Assembly (NCBI RefSeq): GCF_041262585.1
Contig: NZ_JBGCBZ010000004.1
Coordinates: 329,584-393,583 of the forward strand
DNA: 64,000 nt
Source of the DNA: JAOEGB01 sp041262585
Lineage (GTDB): Bacteria > Actinomycetota > Actinomycetes > Streptosporangiales > Streptosporangiaceae
Direction of reading: 5' to 3'
A program made the position numbers and the translations under genes. The notes beneath the pieces were generated by a model. The model was not told the origin of the DNA, made no database searches, and saw only the letters and a list, made by a program, of their open reading frames with translations. Below, piece by piece: positions 7,752-16,043 of the stretch. Numbering within the stretch: the stretch's first letter is position 1; each line of letters opens with the position of its first letter.

Positions 7752-8297
7752 ATGACGGGCCCAGCGGAGCTGCTCCGCGACTTCGTGAACACCTACGACG
7801 TCGAGGGCGACGCGGACGACCTCGCCTCGCCGGCCGAGCTCACCGTCTGGCTGCGCGAGCGGGGCCTGATCGGCGAGGCCGACCGCGCCGTCGACCGCGA
7901 CCTCACCGTCGCCACCCACCTCCGCGAGGGGCTGCGCGGCGCCCTGCGCCACAACCACGACGGCGTGCCGTACGAGACCCCCGATGAGCTGGACTCGGCT
8001 CTGGCGGCGCTTCCGATGCGGGTGACGCTCGCCGGAGGGGCGCCCACGCTGGAGCCGACCGTGTGCGGGGTGGCGGCCGGGCTGGCGAGGATCGCGGCGC
8101 TGATCCCCGCCGCCCACGCCGACGGAACCTGGCGCCGCCTCAAGGTGTGCGTCGAGAGCACCTGTCAGTGGGCGTTCATCGACTCGTCAAAGAACCGTTC
8201 ACGCTCCTGGTGCTCCATGCGAGTGTGCGGAAACCGAACAAAAACACGGGCATATCGGGCACGACGCCAGTCTGAAGGTACGGCCAGGCCATCCTGA
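7752..8297 (+). CDS. CGNR zinc-finger / ABATE-domain protein
   Basis: A 181-residue protein. The N-terminal helical part (LLRDFVNTYDVEGDADDLASPAELTVWL) is the stress-response ABATE-like domain; the C-terminal part carries CVESTCQWAFIDSSKNRSRSWCSMRVCGNR, a treble-clef zinc finger with the family's CGNR signature at about residues 135-165. Such proteins are thought to be DNA- or RNA-binding regulators; targets are unknown. The start is uncertain: ATGs at 7728, 7743 and 7752 are in frame with overlapping purine-rich sites, and the last begins the conserved part. Confidence 0.85.
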   Translation: MTGPAELLRDFVNTYDVEGDADDLASPAELTVWLRERGLIGEADRAVDRDLTVATHLREGLRGALRHNHDGVPYETPDELDSALAALPMRVTLAGGAPTLEPTVCGVAAGLARIAALIPAAHADGTWRRLKVCVESTCQWAFIDSSKNRSRSWCSMRVCGNRTKTRAYRARRQSEGTARPS

Positions 8298-8335
8298 CCA
8301 GTACGGTGTTACAGGCACAGAAAGGAGCCGGCCGA

Positions 8336-8938
8336 ATGGGTGTTAGAACTGCCCGTCTCGAAGACGTCGACGCGGTGACGAGCACCCAGATCCGGGCGTG
8401 GAAAGCCGCCTATCGCGACTTCCTGCCTCCCGGCCCCCTGGAGCAGATGACCGGGCCCGCGGCCGAGAAGATGTGGCGCCGCCAGTGGGACGAGGCGATC
8501 CTCTCGCCGCCCACTCCGCGCCACCGCGTTCTCGTGGCCGTCGAGCGCGTCGTCCCCGACACCGACGCCTTCGCCGCTCTCGGGCCGGGCGGCATCCTGG
8601 CCAGCGCGGCGTCCCGCGCGTCCGACAGGGTCGTGGGGCTGGCCTCGCACGGTCCGGCGGAGGACCCCGACCTGCGTCCCGCCAGGACGGCGGAGCTGCT
8701 GACGCTGCTGGTCGACCCCAACCACATCCGGCGCGGCCATGGCAGCCGCCTGCTCAACGCCACCGTGGACCACCTCCGCGAGGACGGCTACAGCACGGTC
8801 GTGACCTGGGTCTTCGCCGACAACCATCCAATGCTCGGCTTCCTGGAGTCGGCCGGCTGGGGCGAGGACGAGGCTGAGAGGGTGCTCGACATGGGCCGCC
8901 CCATCCGGATGGTCCGCCTCAGCACCGACATCAGCTAA
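8336..8938 (+). CDS. GNAT family N-acetyltransferase
   Basis: A 200-residue acetyltransferase fold. The acetyl-CoA loop is seen in LLVDPNHIRRGHGSRLL (R/Q-x-x-G-x-G/A variant), followed by the closing motif WVFADNHPMLGFLESAGW. The substrate cannot be told from sequence. The ATG follows AAAGGAGCC. It stands 38 bp after the CGNR gene and may be co-transcribed. A three-head GTGATCATGC array begins 18 bp after its stop. Confidence 0.85.
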   Translation: MGVRTARLEDVDAVTSTQIRAWKAAYRDFLPPGPLEQMTGPAAEKMWRRQWDEAILSPPTPRHRVLVAVERVVPDTDAFAALGPGGILASAASRASDRVVGLASHGPAEDPDLRPARTAELLTLLVDPNHIRRGHGSRLLNATVDHLREDGYSTVVTWVFADNHPMLGFLESAGWGEDEAERVLDMGRPIRMVRLSTDIS

Positions 8939-8955
8939 CCCCCCACCCCCTCGCC

Positions 8956-9104
8956 GTGATCATGCACCCCTTCCGGCGGATGCTCTCTGACGTGCGCATA
9001 TCCTGGGCGTGATCATGCGCAAGTTCCCACATCACCGCGGTGACCTGCGGTCACCCCGTCCGTGATCATGCATGTGCGCACGCCCCCGAAAGGCAGGTAG
9101 AAAA
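8956..9104 (+). repeat. GTGATCATGC repeat array, locus A (three heads, 53-bp spacing)
   Basis: Heads GTGATCATGC lie at 8956, 9009 and 9062, each exactly 53 bp apart. The frames opened by the first two heads read MHPFRRMLSDVRISWA and MRKFPHHRGDLRSPRP, 16 codons each, and each stops on the TGA of the next head. The third frame, MHVRTPPKGR, stops 4 nt before the GTG of menA. The second unit also holds GGTGACC and GGTCACC arms separated by TGC. The array fills the whole GNAT-menA gap. Confidence 0.88.
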
Positions 9105-9974
9105 GTGGCCACACCGGCTCAGTGGTTGGCGGGCGCACGCCCACGCACGCTCCCCGCCGCGGTCGTCCCGGTTGCCGTCGGCACCGGGGTGGCGATCTCG
9201 GAAGGCGGCGCCGTCTGGTGGCGGGCCCTCACCGCGCTCTTCGTGGCGCTCGCGCTCCAAGTCGGGGTGAACTACGCCAACGACTACAGCGACGGAGTGA
9301 AGGGCACCGACAAGGACCGGGTGGGCCCGATGCGGCTGGTCGGCTCGGAGGCGGCCACGCCGAAAGCGGTGCTCGCCGCCGCGCTGGGCTGCTTCCTCGC
9401 CGCCGCGGTCGCCGGCCTCGCCCTCGTCGTAGCCACCGGCGCGTGGTGGCTCCTGCTCATCGGCCTCGCCTCGATCCTGGCCGCCTGGTTCTACACCGGA
9501 GGTTCGCGCCCGTACGGCTACCGCGCCATGGGCGAGATCTCGGTCTTCGCGTTCTTCGGCCTGGTGGCGGTGGCGGGGACGACCTACGTCCAACTCGAGC
9601 GCCTGAGCTGGCTGTCCCTCGCCGCCGCCGTTCCCGTAGGGCTCCTGGCCTGCGCGCTTCTGGTGGTCAACAACCTTCGCGACCTCGGGACCGACGGGTT
9701 GACGGGCAAGCGCACGCTCGCCGTCGTCCTCGGCGACACCCGCACCCGGGTCCTCTATTCGGCCGCTCTGATCCTGCCGTTCGTGGTCGCGCTCGGCCTC
9801 GTGCCGGTGCGGCCGTTCAGCGTGCTGACCGTGCTGGCGCTTCCTCTCGCGGTGGCGCCGGTCAAGGCCGTCCGCTCTGGGGCGACCGGTCCGGCGCTCA
9901 TCGCCACGCTGCAGCACACCGGGCGCCTCCAACTCGTCTTCGGCGCCCTCTTCGCCCTCGGCCTCAGCTTCTGA
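9105..9974 (+). CDS. menA: 1,4-dihydroxy-2-naphthoate polyprenyltransferase
   Basis: A 289-residue membrane prenyltransferase that attaches the isoprenoid tail to 1,4-dihydroxy-2-naphthoate, the step leading to demethylmenaquinone. The UbiA-family Asp motifs are NYANDYSDGVKGTDKDR (about residues 57-73) and NNLRDLGTDGLTGKRTLAVVLG; about eight transmembrane helices follow the family pattern. The GTG at 9105 follows AAAGGCAGG. The start lies 4 nt after the stop of a repeat-derived leader peptide, so its translation may be coupled to that array. Other men genes are not in the window. Confidence 0.93.
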   Translation: MATPAQWLAGARPRTLPAAVVPVAVGTGVAISEGGAVWWRALTALFVALALQVGVNYANDYSDGVKGTDKDRVGPMRLVGSEAATPKAVLAAALGCFLAAAVAGLALVVATGAWWLLLIGLASILAAWFYTGGSRPYGYRAMGEISVFAFFGLVAVAGTTYVQLERLSWLSLAAAVPVGLLACALLVVNNLRDLGTDGLTGKRTLAVVLGDTRTRVLYSAALILPFVVALGLVPVRPFSVLTVLALPLAVAPVKAVRSGATGPALIATLQHTGRLQLVFGALFALGLSF

Positions 9975-9983
9975 AGATGACCT

Positions 9984-10070
9984 TCAGGGCGTCGCCTTGG
10001 GCTCCTCCTCGGCCCAAACCCGGCCCATCGCGCTGAGCAGCAGCTCGGGCGACGCTTTGACGCCAGACAT
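9984..10070 (-). CDS. Possible 28-codon ORF or gene remnant
   Basis: A short frame beginning MSGVKASPELLLSAMGRVWA with G/C-rich third positions. It has no ribosome site and lies just after the menA stop on the opposite strand. It reads like part of a helical protein and may be the remnant of a deleted gene rather than a translated peptide. Confidence 0.25.
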   Translation of the reverse strand: MSGVKASPELLLSAMGRVWAEEEPKATP

Positions 10071-10074
10071 GAAC

Positions 10075-10105
10075 AACGGCTGCCGCTCGCGGGTCGGCAG
10101 CCGTT
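10075..10105. terminator. Bidirectional terminator between menA and the coiled-coil gene
   Basis: AACGGCTGCCG and CGGCAGCCGTT form a perfect 11-bp stem with a 9-nt loop, ending in TT on the plus strand and AA-complement on the minus strand. It lies between two convergent genes (menA ends 9974, the minus gene ends 10139). Confidence 0.75.
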
Positions 10106-10138
10106 CGCCCTTCGCGGTAGGGCCTTCGCGATCGTCAG

Positions 10139-10576
10139 TTAGCTTGCGGACTGAGCCGGCCCGCCCGCCATCTCCTTGATGAGCGCGATCACCTCATCGA
10201 ACCGCGCGTCCACCTCATCGAACCGGCGGTTCACCGCGTCGAACCGGTCCTCCACCTTGTCGAACCGGTCGTCCACCTTGTTGAACCGGTCGTCCACCGC
10301 GTCGAGCCGATCGTCCACCGCGTCGAAGCGGCGGTCCATGGCGTTGAAGCGGAGGTTGACCTCGGCCAAACGCGCCTCGACGCTGTCACGGAACTCCGTC
10401 ATGTCATCACGGAGCGCCTGGATCATGCGCACGTTGGCGCCCTGCGCGTGCTGCACGTCCAGCCGCACGCGCTCGACCTTGTTGTCGACACCGCCGATGA
10501 GGATCTTGATGGATTGCACGTCGATCTCGAGGCCGGTGATGCGGTCCTCGAAGTCCTCGCCAACCATGGTGGTCAT
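10139..10576 (-). CDS. Heptad-repeat coiled-coil protein
   Basis: A 145-residue protein that is almost wholly helical. From about residue 75 it has seven or eight near-identical seven-residue units (DRRFDAV, DDRLDAV, DDRFNKV, DDRFDKV, EDRFDAV, NRRFDEV, DARFDEV), with F/L and V at the a/d positions and D/R salt-bridge pairs. At the DNA level this is a 21-bp tandem repeat. It has no signal peptide or membrane segment, so it is probably a cytosolic oligomer. AGGAGAAAGGC precedes the ATG. The function is unknown; the repeat number may vary between strains. Confidence 0.75.
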   Translation of the reverse strand: MTTMVGEDFEDRITGLEIDVQSIKILIGGVDNKVERVRLDVQHAQGANVRMIQALRDDMTEFRDSVEARLAEVNLRFNAMDRRFDAVDDRLDAVDDRFNKVDDRFDKVEDRFDAVNRRFDEVDARFDEVIALIKEMAGGPAQSAS

Positions 10577-10728
10577 GCCTTTCTCCTGGAGAGTTCGCTC
10601 GGAAAGCCGCCGACCGGCGGCCTCGCCACAGTTTGGCGAAGGATGGCGAGGCCCGCACGGCTATTCGCAGGCGTTTTCCACAGGCCGCTTCGGGCGTGGT
10701 GAAGACACGCGCACCCGGCGGATGAGGC

Positions 10729-11466
10729 TTATAGATCCAGGAGGCGGTCAAGCCCCACCGTCAGGCCGTCGAGCTCCCGAACTCGGCGAACGCCGAGAAG
10801 AACGCCCGGAGTGAAGGATGACCGGTTCATCGTGTCATGACGAATTGTCAGGATCTCGCCCTCACCCCCGAGGATCACCTCCTGGTGGGCGATCAGCCCC
10901 GCCAGCCGTACGGCATGCACATGAACGCCGTCGACCGACGCGCCGCGAGCGCCCTCCAGCTCCGACGTGGTGGCGTCGGGTGAGGCCCCCAGACCCGCCT
11001 TTCTGCGCGCCTCCGCGACGAGCTCCGCCGTACGGCGAGCCGTGCCTGAGGGCGCGTCGGCCTTGTGGGGGTGGTGCAGCTCGACGATCTCGACCGACTC
11101 GAAATATTTGGCCGCCTGCTGGGCGAAGTGCATCATCAGCACGGCCGCGATCCCGAAGTTGGGGGCGATGAGCGAGTTGGTCCCGGGGTTGGCGGCCAGC
11201 CAGCCCCGCACGGTCTCCAGCCGCTCCGCGTCGAACCCCGTCGTCCCGACGACCGTGTGGATGCCGTGGCCGATGCACCACTCCAGGTTGGCCATGACCA
11301 CATCCGGGTGGGTGAAGTCCACCACGACCTCGGCGTTCGCCAGTGAGTCGAGAGGGTCGTCCTTGTCGACGGCCGCCACCAGCTCCAGATCCTCAGCCGC
11401 GTGCACGGCCTTGCAGACTTCCACGCCAACGCGCCCGCGAGCGCCCAGAACACCGACCTTAATCAC
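10729..11466 (-). CDS. dapB: 4-hydroxy-tetrahydrodipicolinate reductase
   Basis: A 245-residue NAD(P)H-dependent reductase that follows DapA in diaminopimelate and lysine synthesis. Residues 8-14 (GARGRVG) are the nucleotide-binding glycine loop; residues 131-142 read HHPHKADAPSGT, with the catalytic His pair, the substrate lysine K135 and the SGT binding loop. The start is GTG. It is the last gene of the minus-strand block that includes pnp and the M16 protease, separated from the latter by a strong hairpin. Confidence 0.95.
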   Translation of the reverse strand: MIKVGVLGARGRVGVEVCKAVHAAEDLELVAAVDKDDPLDSLANAEVVVDFTHPDVVMANLEWCIGHGIHTVVGTTGFDAERLETVRGWLAANPGTNSLIAPNFGIAAVLMMHFAQQAAKYFESVEIVELHHPHKADAPSGTARRTAELVAEARRKAGLGASPDATTSELEGARGASVDGVHVHAVRLAGLIAHQEVILGGEGEILTIRHDTMNRSSFTPGVLLGVRRVRELDGLTVGLDRLLDL

Positions 11467-11590
11467 GGCCCAAGGCTATAGCCATACCGACGGGATGGCG
11501 TGACGGCGGGCGGCGGGCGCGACGTGGAGCGGAGCCGGAGAGGGACGCCACGGCGGCGGTGAGGCCCCACCCGGCGACAGCCGTAACAGC

Positions 11591-11626
11591 GAAGCCGCGC
11601 GGCCCACAGGGGTGCCGCGCGGCTTC
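11591..11626. terminator. Strong hairpin after the M16 protease gene
   Basis: GAAGCCGCGCGGC and GCCGCGCGGCTTC form a perfect 13-bp stem with a 10-nt loop, 11 bp beyond the M16 stop (minus strand). The rest of 11467-11636 shows nothing else apart from the dapB upstream region. Confidence 0.75.
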
Positions 11627-11636
11627 TCACACGCGC

Positions 11637-12947
11637 TCAGGCGATGGCGAAGCGGAAGTCCTTGTCCGCGTACGGACCGATCACGGCGAGCGTCATCGGC
11701 CGATTGAGGATGTCGGCGGCGACCACGGCGAGGTCGTCAGCCGTGACGGCCTCGATCCGGGCGAGCACCTCGTCGACCGACATGAGCTGCTCGTAGACGA
11801 GCTCGCTCTTGCCGATCCTGGACATGCGCGAGCCGGTGTCCTCCAGGCCGAGGACGAGCCCGCCGCGCATCTGGCCCTTGCCACGGGCGATCTCGTCGGG
11901 GGTGATGCCCTCGGCGACGACCCTGGCGACCTCGTCGCGGCAGATCTTCAGCACGTCGTCGATCTTCGACGGCAGGCAGCCGACGTAGATCCCGAACTGG
12001 CCGGTGTCGGCGTACTGAGAGGTGTAGCTGTAGGCGCTGTAGGCCAGGCCGCGCTTCTCCCGGATCTCCTGGAACAGCCGCGACGACATGCCGCCGCCGA
12101 GTGCCGCGTTCAGGACGCCCAGCGCGAAACGGCGCTCGTCGGTGCGGGAGACGCCGGTCGTGCCGAGCACCAGGTTGGCCTGCTCGGTGGGCCGGTCGAC
12201 GACCCGGACGCCGGAGCGTTCGTCGACCCCAGGCCCGTCGAGACGCGGCGGCGCCGGCTGCGCGGAGCCGCCGAGGGCGCCCGCCCGCTCGTACGCCGTG
12301 GCCACCAGCTCGACCACCCGCTCGTGGTTCACGTTGCCGGCCACGGACACCACGGTCTGCGGCGGCTGGTAGTAGCGCTGGTAGTACTCGAGGATCCGGT
12401 CGCGGGTGAGCGCGTTGATCGAGTCCTCGTTGCCGAGGATCGGCCGCCCTATCGGCGTGTCGCCGTACAGCTCGGCCGAGAACTGCTCGTGCACCACGTC
12501 GGACGGGTCGTCGTCGTGCATGGCGATCTCCTCGAGGATCACGCCGCGCTCGGACTCCACGTCCTCGGCGGTGATCAGGGAGGAGGTCACCACGTCGGCG
12601 AGCACGTCGATGGCGAGCGGCAGGTCCTCGTCGAGCACCCGCGCGTAGTAGCAGGTGTACTCCTTGGCGGTGAAGGCGTTGATCTCCCCGCCGATGCCCT
12701 CGATGGACGCCGAGATCTCCATGGCGTCTCTCGTCGGCGTGCCCTTGAAGAGCAGGTGCTCGAGGAAGTGGGTGGCCCCCATGTGCTCGGGGGCCTCGTC
12801 ACGAGATCCGATGCCGACCCACATGCCGACCGCGACACTGCGCACGGTCGGCATGGTTTCGGTCACCACCCGGAGTCCGCCGGGGAGGACGGTGCGGCGG
12901 ATGACCCCCGCGCCGTCCTTGCCGGGGTACAGAGTCGTGGTCGTCAC
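11637..12947 (-). CDS. M16 family zinc metallopeptidase (processing-peptidase-like)
   Basis: A 436-residue protein of the mitochondrial processing peptidase beta / YmxG type. The inverted zinc motif HxxEH is at residues 60-64 (HFLEH in GATHFLEHLLFKGT), with the distal Glu expected in the following helix (ESERGVILEE). The protein lacks a signal peptide, so it acts in the cytosol. Its GTG overlaps the pnp stop (GTGA), a coupling conserved in actinobacteria. The physiological substrate is not established. Confidence 0.92.
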   Translation of the reverse strand: MTTTTLYPGKDGAGVIRRTVLPGGLRVVTETMPTVRSVAVGMWVGIGSRDEAPEHMGATHFLEHLLFKGTPTRDAMEISASIEGIGGEINAFTAKEYTCYYARVLDEDLPLAIDVLADVVTSSLITAEDVESERGVILEEIAMHDDDPSDVVHEQFSAELYGDTPIGRPILGNEDSINALTRDRILEYYQRYYQPPQTVVSVAGNVNHERVVELVATAYERAGALGGSAQPAPPRLDGPGVDERSGVRVVDRPTEQANLVLGTTGVSRTDERRFALGVLNAALGGGMSSRLFQEIREKRGLAYSAYSYTSQYADTGQFGIYVGCLPSKIDDVLKICRDEVARVVAEGITPDEIARGKGQMRGGLVLGLEDTGSRMSRIGKSELVYEQLMSVDEVLARIEAVTADDLAVVAADILNRPMTLAVIGPYADKDFRFAIA

Positions 12948-15265
12948 GAGTTGCGGTCATCCCGTCCGCCGCGGGTGCGGCTGCGGCGCGGCCTCTCGGA
13001 CCGCTGCTCCTCCTTGGGCTCGGACGCCTCGTCAGACGAGGCGGCCGGGGCAGGCGACCCCTCGCCGTCACCGGCGGCGGCCCTCTCTGCCGCCTCCTTC
13101 TCCACGACCTCGACCGGGACCAGGGAGAGCTTGCCGCGCGAGTCGATCTCGGCGATCTCCACCTGGATCTTCTCGCCGACGTTCATGACGTCCTCGACGT
13201 TCTCGATCCGCTTGCCGCCGTGCAGCTTGCGGATCTGGGAGACGTGCAGCAGGCCGTCCTTGCCGGGCAGCAGCGACACGAACGCGCCAAAGGCGGCGAT
13301 CTTGACGACCGTGCCCAGGTAGCGCTCGCCGACCTCCGGCATGTGCGGGTTCGCGATGCCGTTGATCAGGGACCGGGCCGCCTCGGCGGAGGGGCCGTCG
13401 GTCGCGCCGATGTAGATCGTGCCGTCGTCCTCGATGGTGATCTCGGCGCCGGTGTCGTCCTGGATCTGGTTGATCATCTTGCCCTTCGGGCCGATGACCT
13501 CGCCGATCTTGTCCACCGGGACCTTGATCGTGATGATGCGCGGCGCCGTCGGGTTCATCTCCGCCGGGGAGTCGATGGCCTCCTGCATGACGTCGAGGAT
13601 CGCCAGCCGGGCGCCCCTCGCCTGCTTGAGCGCGGCGGCGAGCACGCTGGCCGGGATGCCGTCCAGCTTCGTGTCGAGCTGCAGGGCCGTGATGACGTCC
13701 TTGGTGCCGGCGACCTTGAAGTCCATGTCGCCCATGGCGTCCTCGGCGCCGAGGATATCGGTCAGCGTGACGTACTGGTCGCCCTCGCCGATGAGGCCCA
13801 TCGCGATGCCGGCCACCATCTCCTTGAGCGGGACGCCAGCGTCGAGCAGCGCCATGGTGGAGGCGCAGACCGACCCCATCGAGGTCGAGCCGTTCGAGCC
13901 GAGCGCCTCCGACACCTGGCGGATGGCGTACGGGAACTCCTCGCGCGACGGCAGCACGGGAATGAGCGCCCGCTCCGCCAGCGCGCCGTGGCCGATCTCG
14001 CGCCGCTTCGGCGAGCCCACACGGCCCGTCTCACCGGTGGAGTACGGCGGGAAGTTGTAGTTGTGCATGTAGCGCTTGGTCCGCTCGGGGTTGAGCGTGT
14101 CGATCATCTGCTCCATGCGCAGCATGTTCAGCGTGGTGATGCCCAGGATCTGGGTCTCGCCGCGCTCGAACAGGGCAGAGCCGTGCACCCGCGGCACCAC
14201 GTGGACCTCGGCGTTGAGCTGCCGGATGTCCTTGGGGCCACGGCCGTCGATGCGGACGCCCTCGCTGATGACGCGCTCGCGCATCAGCTTCTTGGTCAGC
14301 GACCGGAACGCCGCGCCGATCTCCTTCTCGCGGCCCTCGAAGTCGGGGAGCAGCTTCTCGGCGGCCAGCGCCTTGACCCGCTCGATCTCGAGCTCCCGCT
14401 CCTGCTTGCCCGCGATGGTCAGCGCCGACGCGAGCTCGCTCTTGACCGCGGCGGTGATCGCCTCCAGGGCGTCGTCCTGGTAGTCGAGGAAGATCGGATA
14501 CTCGGCGGTCTCCTTGGCGGCGACCTGAGCGACCTTGGCCTGCGCCTCGCAGAGCACCTTGATGAACGGCTTGGCGGCCTCGAGGCCCTGCGCCACGGTC
14601 TCCTCGGTGGGCGCGACGGCCCCCTCGGCGACGAGCTTGAGCGTGTCACGGGTCGACTCGGCCTCGACCATCATGATCGCGACGTCGCCGTCGGCCAGGA
14701 CGCGGCCCGCTACGACCATGTCGAACGTCGCGTTCTCCAGCTCGGAGTGGGTCGGGAACGCCACCCACTGGCCCTCGATCAGCGCGACGCGGACGCCGCC
14801 GATCGGGCCGGAGAACGGCAGCCCGGCGAGCTGGGTCGACAGGCTGGCCGCGTTGATCGCGACCACGTCGTACAGGTGCTCCGGGTGCAGCGACATGACG
14901 GTCGCGACGACCTGGATCTCGTTGCGCAGGCCCTTGACGAAAGAGGGGCGCAGCGGACGGTCGATCAGGCGGCAGGTGAGGATCGCGTCCTCCGACGGCC
15001 GGCCCTCACGGCGGAAGAACGAGCCGGGGATCCGGCCCGCGGCGTACATCCGCTCCTCGACGTCAACGGTGAGCGGGAAGAAGTCCAGGCTCTCCTTGGG
15101 ATGCTTGGACGCTGTGGTGGCGGACAGGACCATCGTCTCGTCGTCCAGGTAGACGACGGCGCTTCCCGCCGCCTGCCGCGCGAGGCGACCGGTCTCGAAC
15201 CGGATCGTGCGCGTGCCGAAGGAGCCGTTGTCGATCACGGCTTCCGTGTTGTGGACACCCTCCAC
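12944..15265 (-). CDS. pnp: Polyribonucleotide nucleotidyltransferase (PNPase)
   Basis: A 773-residue phosphorolytic 3'-5' exoribonuclease; actinobacterial members also make pppGpp-sensitive RNA tails. Two RNase PH domains (the second from about ISEGVRIDGRGPKDIRQL) flank a helical domain, followed by a KH domain (KIGEVIGPKGKMINQIQDDTG) and an S1 domain (YLGTVVKIAAFGAFVSLLPGKDGLLHVSQI), and a charged, disordered tail ending RSRTRGGRDDRNS. The GTG at 15265 is preceded by AAGGAGGTCCCCC. It is downstream of rpsO across a hairpin of the kind that PNPase and RNases act on in other bacteria. Confidence 0.96.
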   Translation of the reverse strand: MEGVHNTEAVIDNGSFGTRTIRFETGRLARQAAGSAVVYLDDETMVLSATTASKHPKESLDFFPLTVDVEERMYAAGRIPGSFFRREGRPSEDAILTCRLIDRPLRPSFVKGLRNEIQVVATVMSLHPEHLYDVVAINAASLSTQLAGLPFSGPIGGVRVALIEGQWVAFPTHSELENATFDMVVAGRVLADGDVAIMMVEAESTRDTLKLVAEGAVAPTEETVAQGLEAAKPFIKVLCEAQAKVAQVAAKETAEYPIFLDYQDDALEAITAAVKSELASALTIAGKQERELEIERVKALAAEKLLPDFEGREKEIGAAFRSLTKKLMRERVISEGVRIDGRGPKDIRQLNAEVHVVPRVHGSALFERGETQILGITTLNMLRMEQMIDTLNPERTKRYMHNYNFPPYSTGETGRVGSPKRREIGHGALAERALIPVLPSREEFPYAIRQVSEALGSNGSTSMGSVCASTMALLDAGVPLKEMVAGIAMGLIGEGDQYVTLTDILGAEDAMGDMDFKVAGTKDVITALQLDTKLDGIPASVLAAALKQARGARLAILDVMQEAIDSPAEMNPTAPRIITIKVPVDKIGEVIGPKGKMINQIQDDTGAEITIEDDGTIYIGATDGPSAEAARSLINGIANPHMPEVGERYLGTVVKIAAFGAFVSLLPGKDGLLHVSQIRKLHGGKRIENVEDVMNVGEKIQVEIAEIDSRGKLSLVPVEVVEKEAAERAAAGDGEGSPAPAASSDEASEPKEEQRSERPRRSRTRGGRDDRNS

Positions 15266-15501
15266 GGGGGACCTCCTTCTCGGGTCGGTCTCCCGCGTCC
15301 TCGTCTGCCGGGCTCCCCGTTCAGGTGCAGTGCCGGTCTTCGATCGAAGCGCCCGGTTCCGTCTGTACGGCTGTCGCCGTGCTGACCGGGGGCCACTACC
15401 GAGGACCGGCCCTCTCACGCCGCGGGATCGCGCGTGCTGCTTGCTTGCGGACGCGGGGCACTTGTCTGTCGGGTCGAGTCGGCCTTCCGGCTTCCTCTCC
15501 C

Positions 15502-15531
15502 TGTCGGCTATTCAGTTGTCGGCTATTCAGT
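15502..15531. repeat. 15-bp direct repeat in the rpsO-pnp spacer
   Basis: TGTCGGCTATTCAGT occurs twice head to tail. It lies in the 346-bp region between rpsO and pnp, which otherwise holds the hairpin at 15579-15607 and the pnp leader; no gene is apparent there. Confidence 0.7.
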
Positions 15532-15578
15532 TTGCTCGGCACCGGGGCCGCTTGATCGGCGACTCGCCGGGCCAAGAG

Positions 15579-15607
15579 AAAGGAGCGGCGAGGACCGCCG
15601 CTCCTTT
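15579..15607 (-). terminator. rpsO terminator / rpsO-pnp intergenic hairpin
   Basis: AAAGGAGCGGC and GCCGCTCCTTT form a perfect 11-bp stem around GAGGACC, 5 bp beyond the rpsO stop; the minus-strand product ends in CTCCTTTC. It probably terminates rpsO partially and lets some transcripts run into pnp. Confidence 0.85.
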
Positions 15608-15611
15608 CGCA

Positions 15612-15881
15612 CTATCGGCGCAGGCCGAGCCGCTCGATCAGCGACCGGTAGCGCGTGATGTCCTTCGCCTGCAGGTACTTCAGCAGCCGGCGACGGCGGC
15701 CGACCAGCAGGAGCAGACCACGACGGCTGTGGTGGTCGTGCTTGTGGGTCTTCAGGTGCTCCGTGAGGTCGCTGATGCGCTTGCTGAGCAGCGCGATCTG
15801 GACCTCCGGGGATCCGGTGTCACCCTCGGTGGTGCCGTACTCGGTGACGATGGCCTTCGTGGTGGCGGTGTCGAGCGACAC
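15612..15881 (-). CDS. rpsO: 30S ribosomal protein S15
   Basis: An 89-residue protein of the family's standard length that binds 16S rRNA and helps assemble the platform of the small subunit. Diagnostic segments are GDTGSPEVQIALLSKRI and HSRRGLLLLVGRRRRLLKYL. The ATG has GGAG-type purines upstream (AGAAGGAGAAGC). Its location before pnp is the widespread bacterial arrangement. Confidence 0.97.
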   Translation of the reverse strand: MSLDTATTKAIVTEYGTTEGDTGSPEVQIALLSKRISDLTEHLKTHKHDHHSRRGLLLLVGRRRRLLKYLQAKDITRYRSLIERLGLRR

Positions 15882-16043
15882 TGCTTCTCCTTCTCATGGG
15901 AGGCACGCGGAACACTTCCAGCCCGCGAACGACCGTGCGTGCCTACAGTCGCCGTGACAGGCCAGCCGGATGGCGCTGAGCGCCACCTGAATATGGCCGA
16001 CATGCAAGGCTACCACCGCAGCTCAGCGACCCGCACAATTCCG

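Noticed and set aside
13220..15385. A 721-codon frame antisense to pnp, and a 587-codon frame (11559-13322) antisense to the M16 gene
   Set aside because: Both mirror well-supported genes, have no ribosome sites and show Asp/Leu/Arg/Val-rich shadow composition.
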